NCBI GenBank assembly: GCA_047639315.1 | Contig: JBLINQ010000005.1 | Location: forward strand, 9,483 to 73,482 | Source: S139-23 sp047639315 | GTDB taxonomy: Bacteria; Planctomycetota; GCA-002687715; DRQF01 | Direction of reading: 5' to 3' | DNA: 64,000 nt | In this document: positions 35,173 to 43,864 of the stretch, one piece after another | Layout: each line of letters opens with the position of its first letter | Numbering within the stretch: position 1 is the stretch's first letter | Notes under the pieces: model-generated | What the model saw: only the letters and a program-made list of their open reading frames with translations | Databases searched by the model: none | What the model was told of the DNA's origin: nothing | Position numbers and translations under genes: made by a program

Positions 35173-35703
35173 TTACTCGCTCTCGGTCTCTTCCAGTGGA
35201 CCAATGTCGATCAAGAGATCTCCGGGGTTGACGGTTTCGCCAGCTGCGACCGCAACTTGACGAACAATCCCACTGGTTGTGGTCTTGATCTCGTTTTCCA
35301 TCTTCATGGCTTCGAGAACGCACACCGAGTCGTTAGGCGCTACGATGTCGCCAACCTTCACATTCACAGCGACAACAATGCCAGGCATCACAGCAGTCAC
35401 CGCTTCGCCATCGGTACTCGCAACATCGCCCGCTATGAGCCGAGCGTTGCGTTCGCGTTCACTCTCAACATTGAGGTCGATACCGCGCCCATGATGAATA
35501 ACGGTGACCACACCTTCATGATCCTCCATCAACAACTCATAAGAGTGCTTATTGACCAAGAGTGAGTCGATTGAGGACCCGTTGGCGCGTTGAAAGTCTG
35601 CAGGGAAAGTCTTGCCGTCGTATTCGACTTCAAAACTTCCGTCCTCCATCTCGTGGACTTCGACGTCCCATTCATTGTCTTCGTGGCTGACGACGTACTT
35701 CAT
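35173..35703 (-). CDS. Biotin carboxyl carrier protein of acyl-CoA carboxylase
   Basis: A 176-residue biotinyl-domain protein from ATG 35703, whose start overlaps the biotin-carboxylase stop by 4 bases (ATGA). The biotinylation site is Lys134 in EAMKMENE, within a typical lipoyl/biotinyl fold (VMPGIVVAVNVKVGDIV, GETVNPGDLLIDIG). The N-terminal 80 residues are acidic with a strand-rich domain. It carries CO2 between the two catalytic subunits encoded upstream and ends the carboxylase operon. Confidence 0.9.
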   Translation of the reverse strand: MKYVVSHEDNEWDVEVHEMEDGSFEVEYDGKTFPADFQRANGSSIDSLLVNKHSYELLMEDHEGVVTVIHHGRGIDLNVESERERNARLIAGDVASTDGEAVTAVMPGIVVAVNVKVGDIVAPNDSVCVLEAMKMENEIKTTTSGIVRQVAVAAGETVNPGDLLIDIGPLEETESE

Positions 35704-37193
35704 ATCCGTCGCACTCCCTTCATGCGTCCGTAACTCTTCCAAGGATCAAGGGCACCCTTGCCACCCACCAGTTTCTTCGCCTTCGTGCCGTGAATGTGCC
35801 GATAAATCGCCGCAGCGATAATCGAGGCATCCAAGAGGTCTTGCCGCAATTCAGGCTTCTCGAAGGACTCGAGGAACGAGGTGTCATACTCGCCATAACG
35901 GAAACGAGCATCACGAATGACCTCGCCCAAGAATGGGATGTTCGTCTTGAGGCCCGACAATTTGAATTCGGCAAGCGCTTGCATCATGCGACGAAGCGCT
36001 TCATTGCGATCTTTGCCATAGCAAATCAACTTCGCCAGCATCGAGTCATAGTAAAGGCCAATTTCCATACCCTGGGACAAAGCCGAATCCAATCGAACGC
36101 CCGGCCCTTGCGGCAAAGTCATGGCTTGGATGGTGCCCACGGCTGGCATGTAGTTGTTGTCAGGATCTTCAGCGCAGACACGAACTTCAATGGCATGCCC
36201 GCGAGGCTGGAGGTCTTCCTGAGTAAAGGACAAGGGTTGTCCAGCGGCGACCTTCAACTGCTCGGTCACGAGATCGACATTGAGAATCATCTCAGTGATC
36301 GGGTGTTCAACTTGCAGCCTCGTGTTGACTTCAAGGAAGTAGAAATTTCGGTCTTTGTCGACAAGGAACTCGACAGTTCCGGCGTTGTCATAACCAAGTG
36401 CTTTCGCCGATTGAATGGCTGCTTCAGCCATAGCCGAACGTAGTTCAGGTGTCATGAATGGGCTGGGAGTTTCTTCCACTACCTTCTGATGACGGCGCTG
36501 AATACTGCACTCGCGTTCATAAAGGTGCACAACGTTGCCGTGCTTATCACCGAAAATCTGAAACTCGATGTGATGTGGGCCGAGGACGGCTTTCTCGACA
36601 AAGACCCGCCCATCACCAAAAGCCTTAGCCGATTCGCCAACGCTTCGCTCGTAGGATGACCAAAGATCTTCTTCTTTGTGAACGATGCGAATGCCTTTGC
36701 CACCACCACCAGCGGTGGCCTTCAGCATAACCGGGTAGCCGATCTTATTGGCTGCTGCCTTGAGCTCGTCTTCGGTGAAGGATTCAGCTTCGACACCCGG
36801 AATGACAGGAACGCCGGCTTCCTTCATGAGATTCCGCGAATTGATTTTGTCGCCCATCTCATCAATCGCACGCGGATTGGGACCGATGAAGGCAATGCCC
36901 TTCTCAGCCGCGGCTCGCGCGAAATCAGCATTCTCTGACAAGAATCCGTAGCCTGGATGAATGGCGTCAGCCCCGCTCTCTTCAGCGACGGCAAGGATCT
37001 TCTCAGTATCCAAGTAGCTGGTGGCCGCTTCGGGTCCGCCGATGCAATAAGCTTCATCGGCGAGTCGCACTGCGCGACTCAAACGGTCGGCTGTTGAATA
37101 AACCAGAACCGTGTGGATTCCCAAGGCATGGCAACCACGAATCACGCGGATGGCAATCTCACCTCGGTTGGCAATTAGAACTTTCTCAAACAT
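35700..37193 (-). CDS. Acyl-CoA carboxylase, biotin carboxylase subunit
   Basis: A 497-residue ATP-grasp enzyme that carboxylates biotin with bicarbonate and ATP. Evidence is the N-terminal KVLIANRGEIAIRVIRGC, HPGYGFLSENA, the glycine-rich loop KATAGGGGKGIR, the EC signature with catalytic residues HLYERECSIQRRHQKVVEE, EVNTRLQVEHPITEMI and RGHAIEVRVCAEDP. Unlike the fused alpha subunits of some propionyl-CoA carboxylases, it lacks the biotin domain, which is a separate gene 4 bases overlapping downstream. The neighbouring epimerase supports a propionyl-CoA role. Confidence 0.92.
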   Translation of the reverse strand: MFEKVLIANRGEIAIRVIRGCHALGIHTVLVYSTADRLSRAVRLADEAYCIGGPEAATSYLDTEKILAVAEESGADAIHPGYGFLSENADFARAAAEKGIAFIGPNPRAIDEMGDKINSRNLMKEAGVPVIPGVEAESFTEDELKAAANKIGYPVMLKATAGGGGKGIRIVHKEEDLWSSYERSVGESAKAFGDGRVFVEKAVLGPHHIEFQIFGDKHGNVVHLYERECSIQRRHQKVVEETPSPFMTPELRSAMAEAAIQSAKALGYDNAGTVEFLVDKDRNFYFLEVNTRLQVEHPITEMILNVDLVTEQLKVAAGQPLSFTQEDLQPRGHAIEVRVCAEDPDNNYMPAVGTIQAMTLPQGPGVRLDSALSQGMEIGLYYDSMLAKLICYGKDRNEALRRMMQALAEFKLSGLKTNIPFLGEVIRDARFRYGEYDTSFLESFEKPELRQDLLDASIIAAAIYRHIHGTKAKKLVGGKGALDPWKSYGRMKGVRRI

Positions 37194-37200
37194 GGTCGCC

Positions 37201-38751
37201 TCAAAGTGGGATATTGCCGTGCTTCTTTGTCGGATTCTCGTCGCGCTTGTTCTCGAGTAACTCGAGCGATTGAATCAACCTCTGCCGCGTTTTCGATGGT
37301 TCGATCACTTCATCGACATAACCATGAGCTGCCGCGACGTATGGGTTGTTGAACTTCGTTTCGTAGTCAGAAACCAACTCATCCAATGTTACTGCAGGGT
37401 CTTCTGCGTCTTTGAGTTGCTTGCGGAAGATGATCTCAACTGCACCTTTTGCGCCCATAACGGCGATTTCTGCTGAAGGCCAAGCAAAATTCATGTCACC
37501 ACGAACATGCTTCGAATTCATCACGTCGTACGCGCCACCGTAAGCCTTGCGGGTAATAACCGTGATCTTAGGAACAGTTGCTTCGCAATAGGCATAGAGG
37601 AGTTTGGCTCCGTGGCGAATGATGCCGCCGTGCTCTTGAGAGACACCGGGCAAGAACCCAGGAACATCTTCAAACGTGACGATCGGGATATTGAAAGCAT
37701 CACAGAAGCGGACAAAACGCGCGCCCTTGACCGAGGCATCAATATCCAAGCACCCGGCCAAGACCGCTGGCTGGTTCGCCACGATGCCGATCACGCGGCC
37801 GTCCATTCGAGCGAAGCCAATGACGATGTTCATCGCCCAGTCTTTCATGACTTCGAAGATATTACCGTTATCGACAATGCCTTTGATCACTTCACGAATG
37901 TCATAGGGTTTGTTCGGATTCTCAGGAACCATGGAATCGAGCGCCACATCAGCGCGATCCACGGGATCAGTGCAAGAGTGACGTGGTGCGTCTTCCAAGT
38001 TGTTGAGTGGTAAGTAGCTAAACAGCTCACGCGTCAAGGCAATCGCCTCAGCATCGGTCTTGGCTGAGAAGTGAGCAACTCCACTCTTAGAGTTATGCGC
38101 CTTGGCGCCGCCAAGCTCCTCGCGGGTAACATCTTCATGGGTGACAGTCTTCACGACATCAGGCCCAGTGATGAACATGTAACTGGTGTCCTCGACCATC
38201 GTCACGAAGTCGGTGATTGCAGGTGAATAGACCGCACCGCCAGCACAAGGACCCATGATGACGCTAAGCTGCGGGATAACACCTGATGCAAGCGTGTTAC
38301 GCAAGAAGAGATCGGCGTAGCCACCCAGACTGACGACACCTTCTTGGATGCGCGCTCCGCCGGAATCGCACAAGCCGATGACAGGCTTGCCACCCTTCAA
38401 TGCCAAATCCATGACTTTGCAAATCTTGGCGGCATGAGTCTCAGACAAGGAGCCACCAAAAACGGTGAAGTCTTGAGCGAAGACATAGGAGAACCGGCCA
38501 TCGATCTTGCCGTATCCACAGACAACGCCATCGCCGAGGAAATCTTGCTTCTCCAAGCCGAAATCCCGACACCGATGACGAGCAAACATGTCGAGCTCAA
38601 CGAAGGTTCCCGAATCGAGCAGTAACTCGATTCGCTCTCTCGCCGTTAGCTGACCGCGTGCATGTTGGGCGGCAATTCGAGCTTCACCACCACCGAGCTT
38701 GGCCTGCTCGCGCATTTCTTGGAGTCGACTAATCTTATCTTCAGCACTCAT
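37201..38751 (-). CDS. Propionyl-CoA (acyl-CoA) carboxylase, carboxyltransferase subunit
   Basis: A 516-residue beta subunit that transfers the carboxyl group from biotin to the acyl-CoA. Diagnostic blocks are the N-terminal GQLTARERIELLLDSGTFVELD, DSGGARIQEGVVSLGGYA, GPCAGGAVYSPAITDF, MFITGPDVVKTVTHEDVTREELGG and AYGGAYDVMNSKHVRGDMNFAWP. The oxyanion-forming glycine pairs are retained. Its start overlaps the stop of the epimerase (TAATG). With an epimerase as the first gene, propionyl-CoA is the most likely substrate. Confidence 0.92.
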   Translation of the reverse strand: MSAEDKISRLQEMREQAKLGGGEARIAAQHARGQLTARERIELLLDSGTFVELDMFARHRCRDFGLEKQDFLGDGVVCGYGKIDGRFSYVFAQDFTVFGGSLSETHAAKICKVMDLALKGGKPVIGLCDSGGARIQEGVVSLGGYADLFLRNTLASGVIPQLSVIMGPCAGGAVYSPAITDFVTMVEDTSYMFITGPDVVKTVTHEDVTREELGGAKAHNSKSGVAHFSAKTDAEAIALTRELFSYLPLNNLEDAPRHSCTDPVDRADVALDSMVPENPNKPYDIREVIKGIVDNGNIFEVMKDWAMNIVIGFARMDGRVIGIVANQPAVLAGCLDIDASVKGARFVRFCDAFNIPIVTFEDVPGFLPGVSQEHGGIIRHGAKLLYAYCEATVPKITVITRKAYGGAYDVMNSKHVRGDMNFAWPSAEIAVMGAKGAVEIIFRKQLKDAEDPAVTLDELVSDYETKFNNPYVAAAHGYVDEVIEPSKTRQRLIQSLELLENKRDENPTKKHGNIPL

Positions 38752-39155
38752 TATTTGGCTTTCTCACTTAGCTCAATCAGGACACCGCCAGTGCTCTTCG
38801 GATGCACAAATGCAATCCGGCAACCGCCAGCACCAATCCTTGGAGTCTCGTCAATGAGTCGAAGACCCTTGGCCTTAAATCGTTCGAGGGTCTCTTCAAT
38901 GTTATCCACCGCCAAGCAAACATGGTGGATGCCTGGGCCACGTTTTTTTAGGAAGTTGCCGATGGGAGAGTCGTCCTCGGTCGGCTCCAAGAGCTCGATG
39001 GTGTCATTGCCACCTTTGAGTTTGGCAACCCGGACTTTTTGTTCTACGACCGTTTCGAAGCCACAGAATTCGAGGCCCAGCACGTCCCGATATACGGAAA
39101 GTGCCTCCTCTAAATTCGGGACCGCAATTCCGATGTGATCAACCTTTTCAATCAT
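38751..39155 (-). CDS. mce: Methylmalonyl-CoA epimerase
   Basis: A 134-residue VOC-family protein that interconverts (S)- and (R)-methylmalonyl-CoA after propionyl-CoA carboxylation. The typical metal ligands are present: His in VDHIGIAVPNLEEA, His in GPGIHHVCLAVDN, and Glu in GGVLIELSEK near the C-terminus. The family core VAKLKGGNDTIELLEP is intact. It is translated first of a four-gene unit with the three carboxylase subunits. The mutase that would finish the path to succinyl-CoA is not in the window. Confidence 0.92.
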   Translation of the reverse strand: MIEKVDHIGIAVPNLEEALSVYRDVLGLEFCGFETVVEQKVRVAKLKGGNDTIELLEPTEDDSPIGNFLKKRGPGIHHVCLAVDNIEETLERFKAKGLRLIDETPRIGAGGCRIAFVHPKSTGGVLIELSEKAK

Positions 39156-39251
39156 GGCTTCCCCCGACCCCCAAAAAGAGCCCTATCTCTTTACCTGGCA
39201 TAGTTTTACGAATTCTGGCAGTGCCCAATGATAGCACAATTAGAAAGGCCG

Positions 39252-39674
39252 TCAATCCGCCAGGAGGAAGACTCTATAAAGCCCTATTGAGGAACGATGA
39301 TCTCGAGGCCCATGAAGTCTTCTTGGTCGACACGCCAGGCCCCGGCGCATGGCCGCAAGAGTTCTGAGGCGGGTTGTATGATGCGGCAGCTCAATCTCGA
39401 TTTGGTCGAGATCGCTGGTGATCATCATGACCCGAATCTTGCGCGCCATGAGCCCGAAGGTTGTCTGATCGCCGGCAACTTCTTGTTTGAGAAAGAAAAC
39501 GTAGCGCCGCACTTGCACTGGAAGGCCCATATCCCGAGCGAACAATCCGACTTTGGAGTTCTCGGCAATCTCATTGAGAACCGCATTCAAGAGATGCCAT
39601 CGGTCGGCATGACGGAGATGAATGACAGGGTCAAATCCTTCGGTTTTCGTCGCCACCTCCAAGACCGCACTCAC
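39252..39674 (-). CDS. Possible gene of unknown function, strand uncertain
   Basis: A 140-residue open frame from GTG 39674 whose first 100 residues look protein-like (FDPVIHLRHADRWHLLNAVLNEIAEN, then VRVMMITS-type strands ending IEIELPHH), while the last 40 residues are basic and disordered. Immediately upstream the same frame is open after a single stop (TAA near 39714), so a decayed longer gene is possible. The plus strand also has an open frame (ATG near 39375 to 39752) that cannot be excluded. I cannot name the product. Confidence 0.3.
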   Translation of the reverse strand: MSAVLEVATKTEGFDPVIHLRHADRWHLLNAVLNEIAENSKVGLFARDMGLPVQVRRYVFFLKQEVAGDQTTFGLMARKIRVMMITSDLDQIEIELPHHTTRLRTLAAMRRGLACRPRRLHGPRDHRSSIGLYRVFLLAD

Positions 39675-39957
39675 TGCTTCATCATTGATGAAAATCTCGG
39701 CTGCTTCTTATTCGAAGACGGTTCGGATGAGGAGTTTGTTATCGACGTTTGAATTGAGCGAGATGTCACCCGATTCTTAGATTCCCTGGCGTGCCACTCT
39801 CGCTTCGAACGCACGCGCCCCCACCAACGGCCAATGCCAAAGAGCAAGACACCAACAAGCACTTTCACCTAGTGATCAACATTGAGTTCGTCTATCAACT
39901 CAATGACCTTGCTCATACTTTCCAACTCTCTCCAATCGGATATTGCGCCGACTTTGC

Positions 39958-40776
39958 TCAGTCTTTCTTCGTCACAGCGCGCATGTATTCTGGGTTCGTC
40001 GCGATGGAATTGTGTCCGACCCCTTTGAGCTCAACTAACTCGGCCACACCCGGCGAAAAATGCTTCATCAATGCTTGCGATCGCTTGGGCGCAATGATCT
40101 CGTCAAGCTCGGCAATGACAACAAGAGTTGGTGCAGTCACCAGCGGCGCCTCACGCCAAGACTCGAATTTATCGTGGAGCATCAGCCCCACAGGAAACAC
40201 CGGAAATTGACCCTTGGCGACGTTCAAAATGCTATCGTAGGGCGTAACCAAGATAAGGCGAGAGACTGGCTTCTTGGACGCCACATGGATTGCGATTCCT
40301 GACCCAAGGCTTCTCCCCACGACGATGACATGCTCATGTTCTTGATGAACCTGATCAAACATCGCTTGCCCGTCAGCGAAGAGAGCATCTTGGCTCGGAC
40401 TACCACTGCTACCGCCATAACCACGATAGTGAACCATGTAGATCGCATGCCGCGGAAATCCGTGCGCGAACCTATCAAGGCTGGCAGACACATCTTCACC
40501 ATTCCCACCAAAGTACAAGACAGCCTCATCAAAGCTTCGAGGACGCACTGAAACCTGGAGCGTAGCGCCTTCGACCTCAAATGCTCTCAAAGTACTTTGA
40601 CGTTCTTTTGGCACCCGAGTTGGATGATAGAGCAGTGACCGCTGGAAGAAGAACAGAAGAAGACAGATGCCCAAGTAAGTAGAAACAACGATCACGATCA
40701 TGCGTCGAATGGCTCGTTTCTTTGGTTTCTCGGCAACTGAGCCGGGGTTTGATTGCGGTGACAAGGTCGAAGCCAT
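39958..40776 (-). CDS. Membrane-anchored alpha/beta hydrolase
   Basis: A 272-residue protein from ATG 40776. A transmembrane helix at about 24-47 is followed by LLYHPTRVP, typical of the Bem46/ABHD-like membrane-anchored hydrolases. The nucleophile elbow is GRSLGSG, and the acid-base pair would be Asp in VVIAELDEIIAP and His in GVGHNSI. The substrate is unknown; homologues are lipases or esterases. It is single on the minus strand and divergent from the 40865 membrane gene. Confidence 0.82.
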   Translation of the reverse strand: MASTLSPQSNPGSVAEKPKKRAIRRMIVIVVSTYLGICLLLFFFQRSLLYHPTRVPKERQSTLRAFEVEGATLQVSVRPRSFDEAVLYFGGNGEDVSASLDRFAHGFPRHAIYMVHYRGYGGSSGSPSQDALFADGQAMFDQVHQEHEHVIVVGRSLGSGIAIHVASKKPVSRLILVTPYDSILNVAKGQFPVFPVGLMLHDKFESWREAPLVTAPTLVVIAELDEIIAPKRSQALMKHFSPGVAELVELKGVGHNSIATNPEYMRAVTKKD

Positions 40777-40864
40777 TCCATCTAGAACAAGGAAAATAAC
40801 AACACCACGGATCCCCAAGTCTATCGAAAATGGTTTAGCATGGCTCGATCAAATCCTCACTTGA

Positions 40865-41440
40865 ATGGAGTCTCTCATGGAATTCCTAACGGAACTCTGG
40901 TTACCAATTATTCTCTCGGCTGTTGGTGTCTTCGTAGTCAGCTCGATCATCCACATGGCTACACCCATGCACAAGAAAGACTGGGCCCACCTCGATGGCG
41001 AGGAAGACATCTTGGCCGACATGAGAAAGGGCGACATCAAGCCTGGCAATTATATGTTCCCTGCTGCCCAAGATATGAAGGACATGAGCAACCCTGAATA
41101 CATTGCCAAATGTGAGCGAGGCCCGGTCGGCTACATGATCATCTTGCCCAGTAAGATCTGGGACATGAACAAGAGCTTGCTTCATTGGTTCCTCTATTCG
41201 CTTCTCATCAGCGTCATGACAGCATACGTCTCCGAGTTTGCTCTCAAGGGACCCCAAGAATTCAGCGAGGTGTTCCGTCTTTCAGGAACAGTCGCAACGA
41301 TCGCCTACGCCTTGGCTTCTTTTCCCGATTCGATCTGGAAAGGGATCAAGTGGGACGTGACGTTCCGGTTCATGGTCGATGGCATCTTCTATGGCCTGAC
41401 GACCGGTGCCATTTTTGCCGCCATGTGGCCAGCCCCTTAA
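40865..41440 (+). CDS. Membrane protein of unknown function (about four helices)
   Basis: A 191-residue protein with one N-terminal helix (residues 10-30), a soluble middle section (HKKDWAHLDGEEDILADMRKGD, then GNYMFPAAQDMKD) and three C-terminal hydrophobic segments around residues 103-125, 140-155 and 168-188. No known motif is seen. It could belong to one of several uncharacterised inner-membrane families. It stands alone on the plus strand and converges with the CoA-binding gene. Confidence 0.65.
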   Translation: MESLMEFLTELWLPIILSAVGVFVVSSIIHMATPMHKKDWAHLDGEEDILADMRKGDIKPGNYMFPAAQDMKDMSNPEYIAKCERGPVGYMIILPSKIWDMNKSLLHWFLYSLLISVMTAYVSEFALKGPQEFSEVFRLSGTVATIAYALASFPDSIWKGIKWDVTFRFMVDGIFYGLTTGAIFAAMWPAP

Positions 41441-41464
41441 CCACTCGGTCTCAAGCGAGGCCGA

Positions 41465-41866
41465 TCAGGATTCGCGATAGCCAAGAACAACGAGCAAGCA
41501 TGGTCCACTGTGTATCGTGGTCATGTTTGCTTTTTCCGCCATGGCAATCGCCGCCGGAGACTCAGCCCCAGGCTGCATCCAAATGGCGGAGATGCCCAAT
41601 TCAATCGCCTCTGCGATCAACTGCTCAGTAATCTTGGGCGGCGTGATGATAGAGAGAGCGACTTCCTTTGGGCGCTCAATATCTGACAACGACGCGATGG
41701 CCTTGACCCCTTCAATCTCCGTCGCCCGCGGATTCAGACCAATAGCATCCCGCCCATTCTGCAAGTAGCAGCGAAGCACCTTGTTGCCATACTTCATGCG
41801 GTTCGTCGAAGCTCCAGCCACAACAAAACGGTCGTAGGCCAAAAAATCCGTGGTGTCGTCACTCAT
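41465..41866 (-). CDS. CoA-binding domain protein
   Basis: A 133-residue Rossmann-fold protein of the CoA_binding_2 family. The pattern is VVAGASTNRMKYGNKVLRCYLQNGR, then NPRATEIEGVKAIASLSDI, VALSIITPP, AIELGISAIWMQPGAES and C-terminal PCLLVVLG. Such proteins bind CoA or a related nucleotide, but their role is unclear. The stop of the Hsp33-like gene overlaps its start by 4 bases, so they are translated together. Confidence 0.8.
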   Translation of the reverse strand: MSDDTTDFLAYDRFVVAGASTNRMKYGNKVLRCYLQNGRDAIGLNPRATEIEGVKAIASLSDIERPKEVALSIITPPKITEQLIAEAIELGISAIWMQPGAESPAAIAMAEKANMTTIHSGPCLLVVLGYRES

Positions 41867-42639
41867 TCGTCTTCTCCGTCAAAAAGATCTCTACGTATTT
41901 GCCAATGCCTACCGCATCGCGGACATTGGGCCTTGAGTGTCTCGTCTTCGGCAAAGAACTCATCACCCTTACCGGCGTACATCTGCCGCAGTGCTTTCGC
42001 CAAGCGCTTCGGGTCACAACCACATTGAAACCAGAACTCTTTTTCGTCCAAAAGAGCCAGGCCTTCAATGCCTTTGACAGCCGTCTCTCGGTCAAGACCT
42101 TCGAGCCACATCCTGTCCTTCTTAGGCAGACTCGCGACCATCAGAAAACGGTTGTCTTCCAAATCAAAGAACTTCGCCGGAGCTTGATCCGAACGGCGGC
42201 AATATTCCTCAAGAATCACCAAAACATCAATTCCGGCGACGTCAATCACTGACGTTGAATCTGCGCCCTTCGCACGTTGCGTTTGAACATAGAGCCGATT
42301 CATCCCCAGGTCTTTGACCCCCGCCACCCAAGGACGACCCGTGACGCGTCTGTCACTGGCGCTGCCCGTGACAAAGATGTTGGTCGGAGGCTTGCAAATA
42401 TTGAGAGTAAAGGCGCTCGTCTCATCCAATGGTCGACAGGAGTGATAAAGGGCACATCCCGCCAAGGCCTGACGCATCATGAGATTAGTCAGGGGACTGT
42501 CGTCATGCTCCCAAACCGAAGCATGGGAATCATAAGCCTCATGCAGTGCCTCAAAATTGCCGATGGCGAAAATAGCTTCCCGCTCTTTGTCGAGATAGCG
42601 CTCGATTGTCACGCTACCCGTGGAGTTTTCATTGCTCAT
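41863..42639 (-). CDS. Hsp33-like redox chaperone
   Basis: A 258-residue protein with the C-terminal redox switch of Hsp33. There is a CxC pair (Cys206, Cys208 in FQCGCDPKRLAKAL) and a CxxC pair (Cys239, Cys242 in AQCPRCG), which would bind zinc when reduced and form disulfides under oxidative stress. The N-terminal 200 residues show the layout of the family but are only distantly similar by eye, so this is an Hsp33-type protein rather than a classical HslO. It is the first gene of a pair with the CoA-binding protein. Confidence 0.65.
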   Translation of the reverse strand: MSNENSTGSVTIERYLDKEREAIFAIGNFEALHEAYDSHASVWEHDDSPLTNLMMRQALAGCALYHSCRPLDETSAFTLNICKPPTNIFVTGSASDRRVTGRPWVAGVKDLGMNRLYVQTQRAKGADSTSVIDVAGIDVLVILEEYCRRSDQAPAKFFDLEDNRFLMVASLPKKDRMWLEGLDRETAVKGIEGLALLDEKEFWFQCGCDPKRLAKALRQMYAGKGDEFFAEDETLKAQCPRCGRHWQIRRDLFDGEDE

Positions 42640-42671
42640 ACGAGATTATGCAAAGATCTGAACTTCAATTC

Positions 42672-42747
42672 CACCTGTACCGTACCAGGTCTACAAGCGT
42701 CGGTTGAAACACCTGTACCGTACCAGGTCTACAAGCGTCGGTTGAAA
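42672..42747 (+). repeat. Two tandem 38-bp repeats overlapping the end of the RAYT gene
   Basis: Two perfect 38-base copies (42672-42709 and 42710-42747), each beginning CACCTGTACCGTACCAGG and ending GTCGGTTGAAA. The second copy overlaps the last codons of the transposase, so the first looks like a duplicate of the 3' end of the gene together with its REP element. The core is inverted relative to the copies at 43777-43864. Confidence 0.85.
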
Positions 42748-43703
42748 AGACGCAGCGGACTATTCTCCAACGCCATCGACCCAATCTGCGATACCAAGCC
42801 CACAAGTTCTGGGTTTGACTCCATAAGAAATCGATATCGCTTGTAGGACTTAGTTGAAGCTGTCTCACTACGCTGCGTCTTGTTCCCAATCTCGACGAAA
42901 CTGAGGCCGCAGAAGTCCCGGAGCAATCCAGATGACATGTGCTTCAACATCATACCGGCACGGACAGGACATTGTTCCGTAAGTCGCTGTATTGAGCTTT
43001 CAGATCTTCCTATCGCGATCAGGATAGACCGGGGGTCACAAATCGGAAGGCCTGGCTTGGTTCCGTCAGCGAGTTCGGCTTTCCTTGTCATCCAGTCGAG
43101 AACGCGTTCAGGGCTCGAGTGCAACAACAAGTCATCGCATTCGTTCTTGCGAGGTTTACGGAGGTGGCTCTCCACGACAAACGACAGCGCGTTGTAATCG
43201 CCTGCTGACAAGTGAATGTCATCTGACATGCTGAACGGATTTGGGAACCACCGCGGGGGCTTTCCCGGTCGTCGGTAGAAGGCGCTGCAAAACTCATAGT
43301 CACTCGGTCGTTCAACCATTCCCGCCTGGACAGGATTATACTCGATGTATGGCCCGAGGATCTGACTGTACTCATCGCTGTCCACCAATTTCGACATAAA
43401 CCGTCCACGGACCAAGGGGCCATCGCGATGGCGCGAACGATTGAAATACCTCGAATAGCCCAACTGAATGTGGTGCATTGCTTGATCAAGCTGCCCCGAG
43501 ACACTCACTACGAACAAATGGTAGTGAGTCGACATGAGGCAAAATCCGAGAAGCACAATTCTCTTCTTCCGAACCTCCCTCGCAATCAACGAGAGGAAAA
43601 ACCTCATGTCTTTGCGAGATTCAAAGAGAGTACGCCGGGCGATACCACGGTTCATTATGTGGTGGCGAGTATCGGGACCATCTGCGCGTTCGATTCTTGA
43701 CAT
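42729..43703 (-). CDS. REP-associated tyrosine transposase (RAYT, Y1/HUH family)
   Basis: A 324-residue relative of the IS200/IS605-type Y1 nucleases that act on REP elements. The HUH motif is HYH at residues 60-62 (MSTHYHLFVVS), the region LGYSRYFNRSRHRDGP would carry the catalytic Tyr, and YIEYNPVQAGMVERPSDYEFCS is diagnostic of the RAYT group. The C-terminus (LLRDFCGLSFVEIGNKTQRSE) resembles the helix-turn-helix end found in longer RAYTs. It is bracketed by tandem REP-like repeats in opposite orientations. Confidence 0.9.
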   Translation of the reverse strand: MSRIERADGPDTRHHIMNRGIARRTLFESRKDMRFFLSLIAREVRKKRIVLLGFCLMSTHYHLFVVSVSGQLDQAMHHIQLGYSRYFNRSRHRDGPLVRGRFMSKLVDSDEYSQILGPYIEYNPVQAGMVERPSDYEFCSAFYRRPGKPPRWFPNPFSMSDDIHLSAGDYNALSFVVESHLRKPRKNECDDLLLHSSPERVLDWMTRKAELADGTKPGLPICDPRSILIAIGRSESSIQRLTEQCPVRAGMMLKHMSSGLLRDFCGLSFVEIGNKTQRSETASTKSYKRYRFLMESNPELVGLVSQIGSMALENSPLRLFNRRL

Positions 43704-43776
43704 TCTTTCACCTCTTACAGTGAGGTCGTACTAATTCGGCGAGGTGGACCGATTATGACGAGAATGTGATCTTTAT

Positions 43777-43864
43777 TGTGGCGAAAGCGAGGGGGATAGA
43801 CCTGGTACGGTACAGGAGGTTGTGGCGAAAGCGAGGGGGATAGACCTGGTACGGTACAGGAGGT
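43777..43864 (-). repeat. Two tandem 44-bp repeats upstream of the RAYT gene
   Basis: Two perfect 44-base copies (43777-43820 and 43821-43864), each containing ATAGACCTGGTACGGT in the plus reading, the reverse complement of the RAYT 3'-side core. The second copy ends at the first base of the stop codon of the 43864-44562 gene. Confidence 0.85.
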
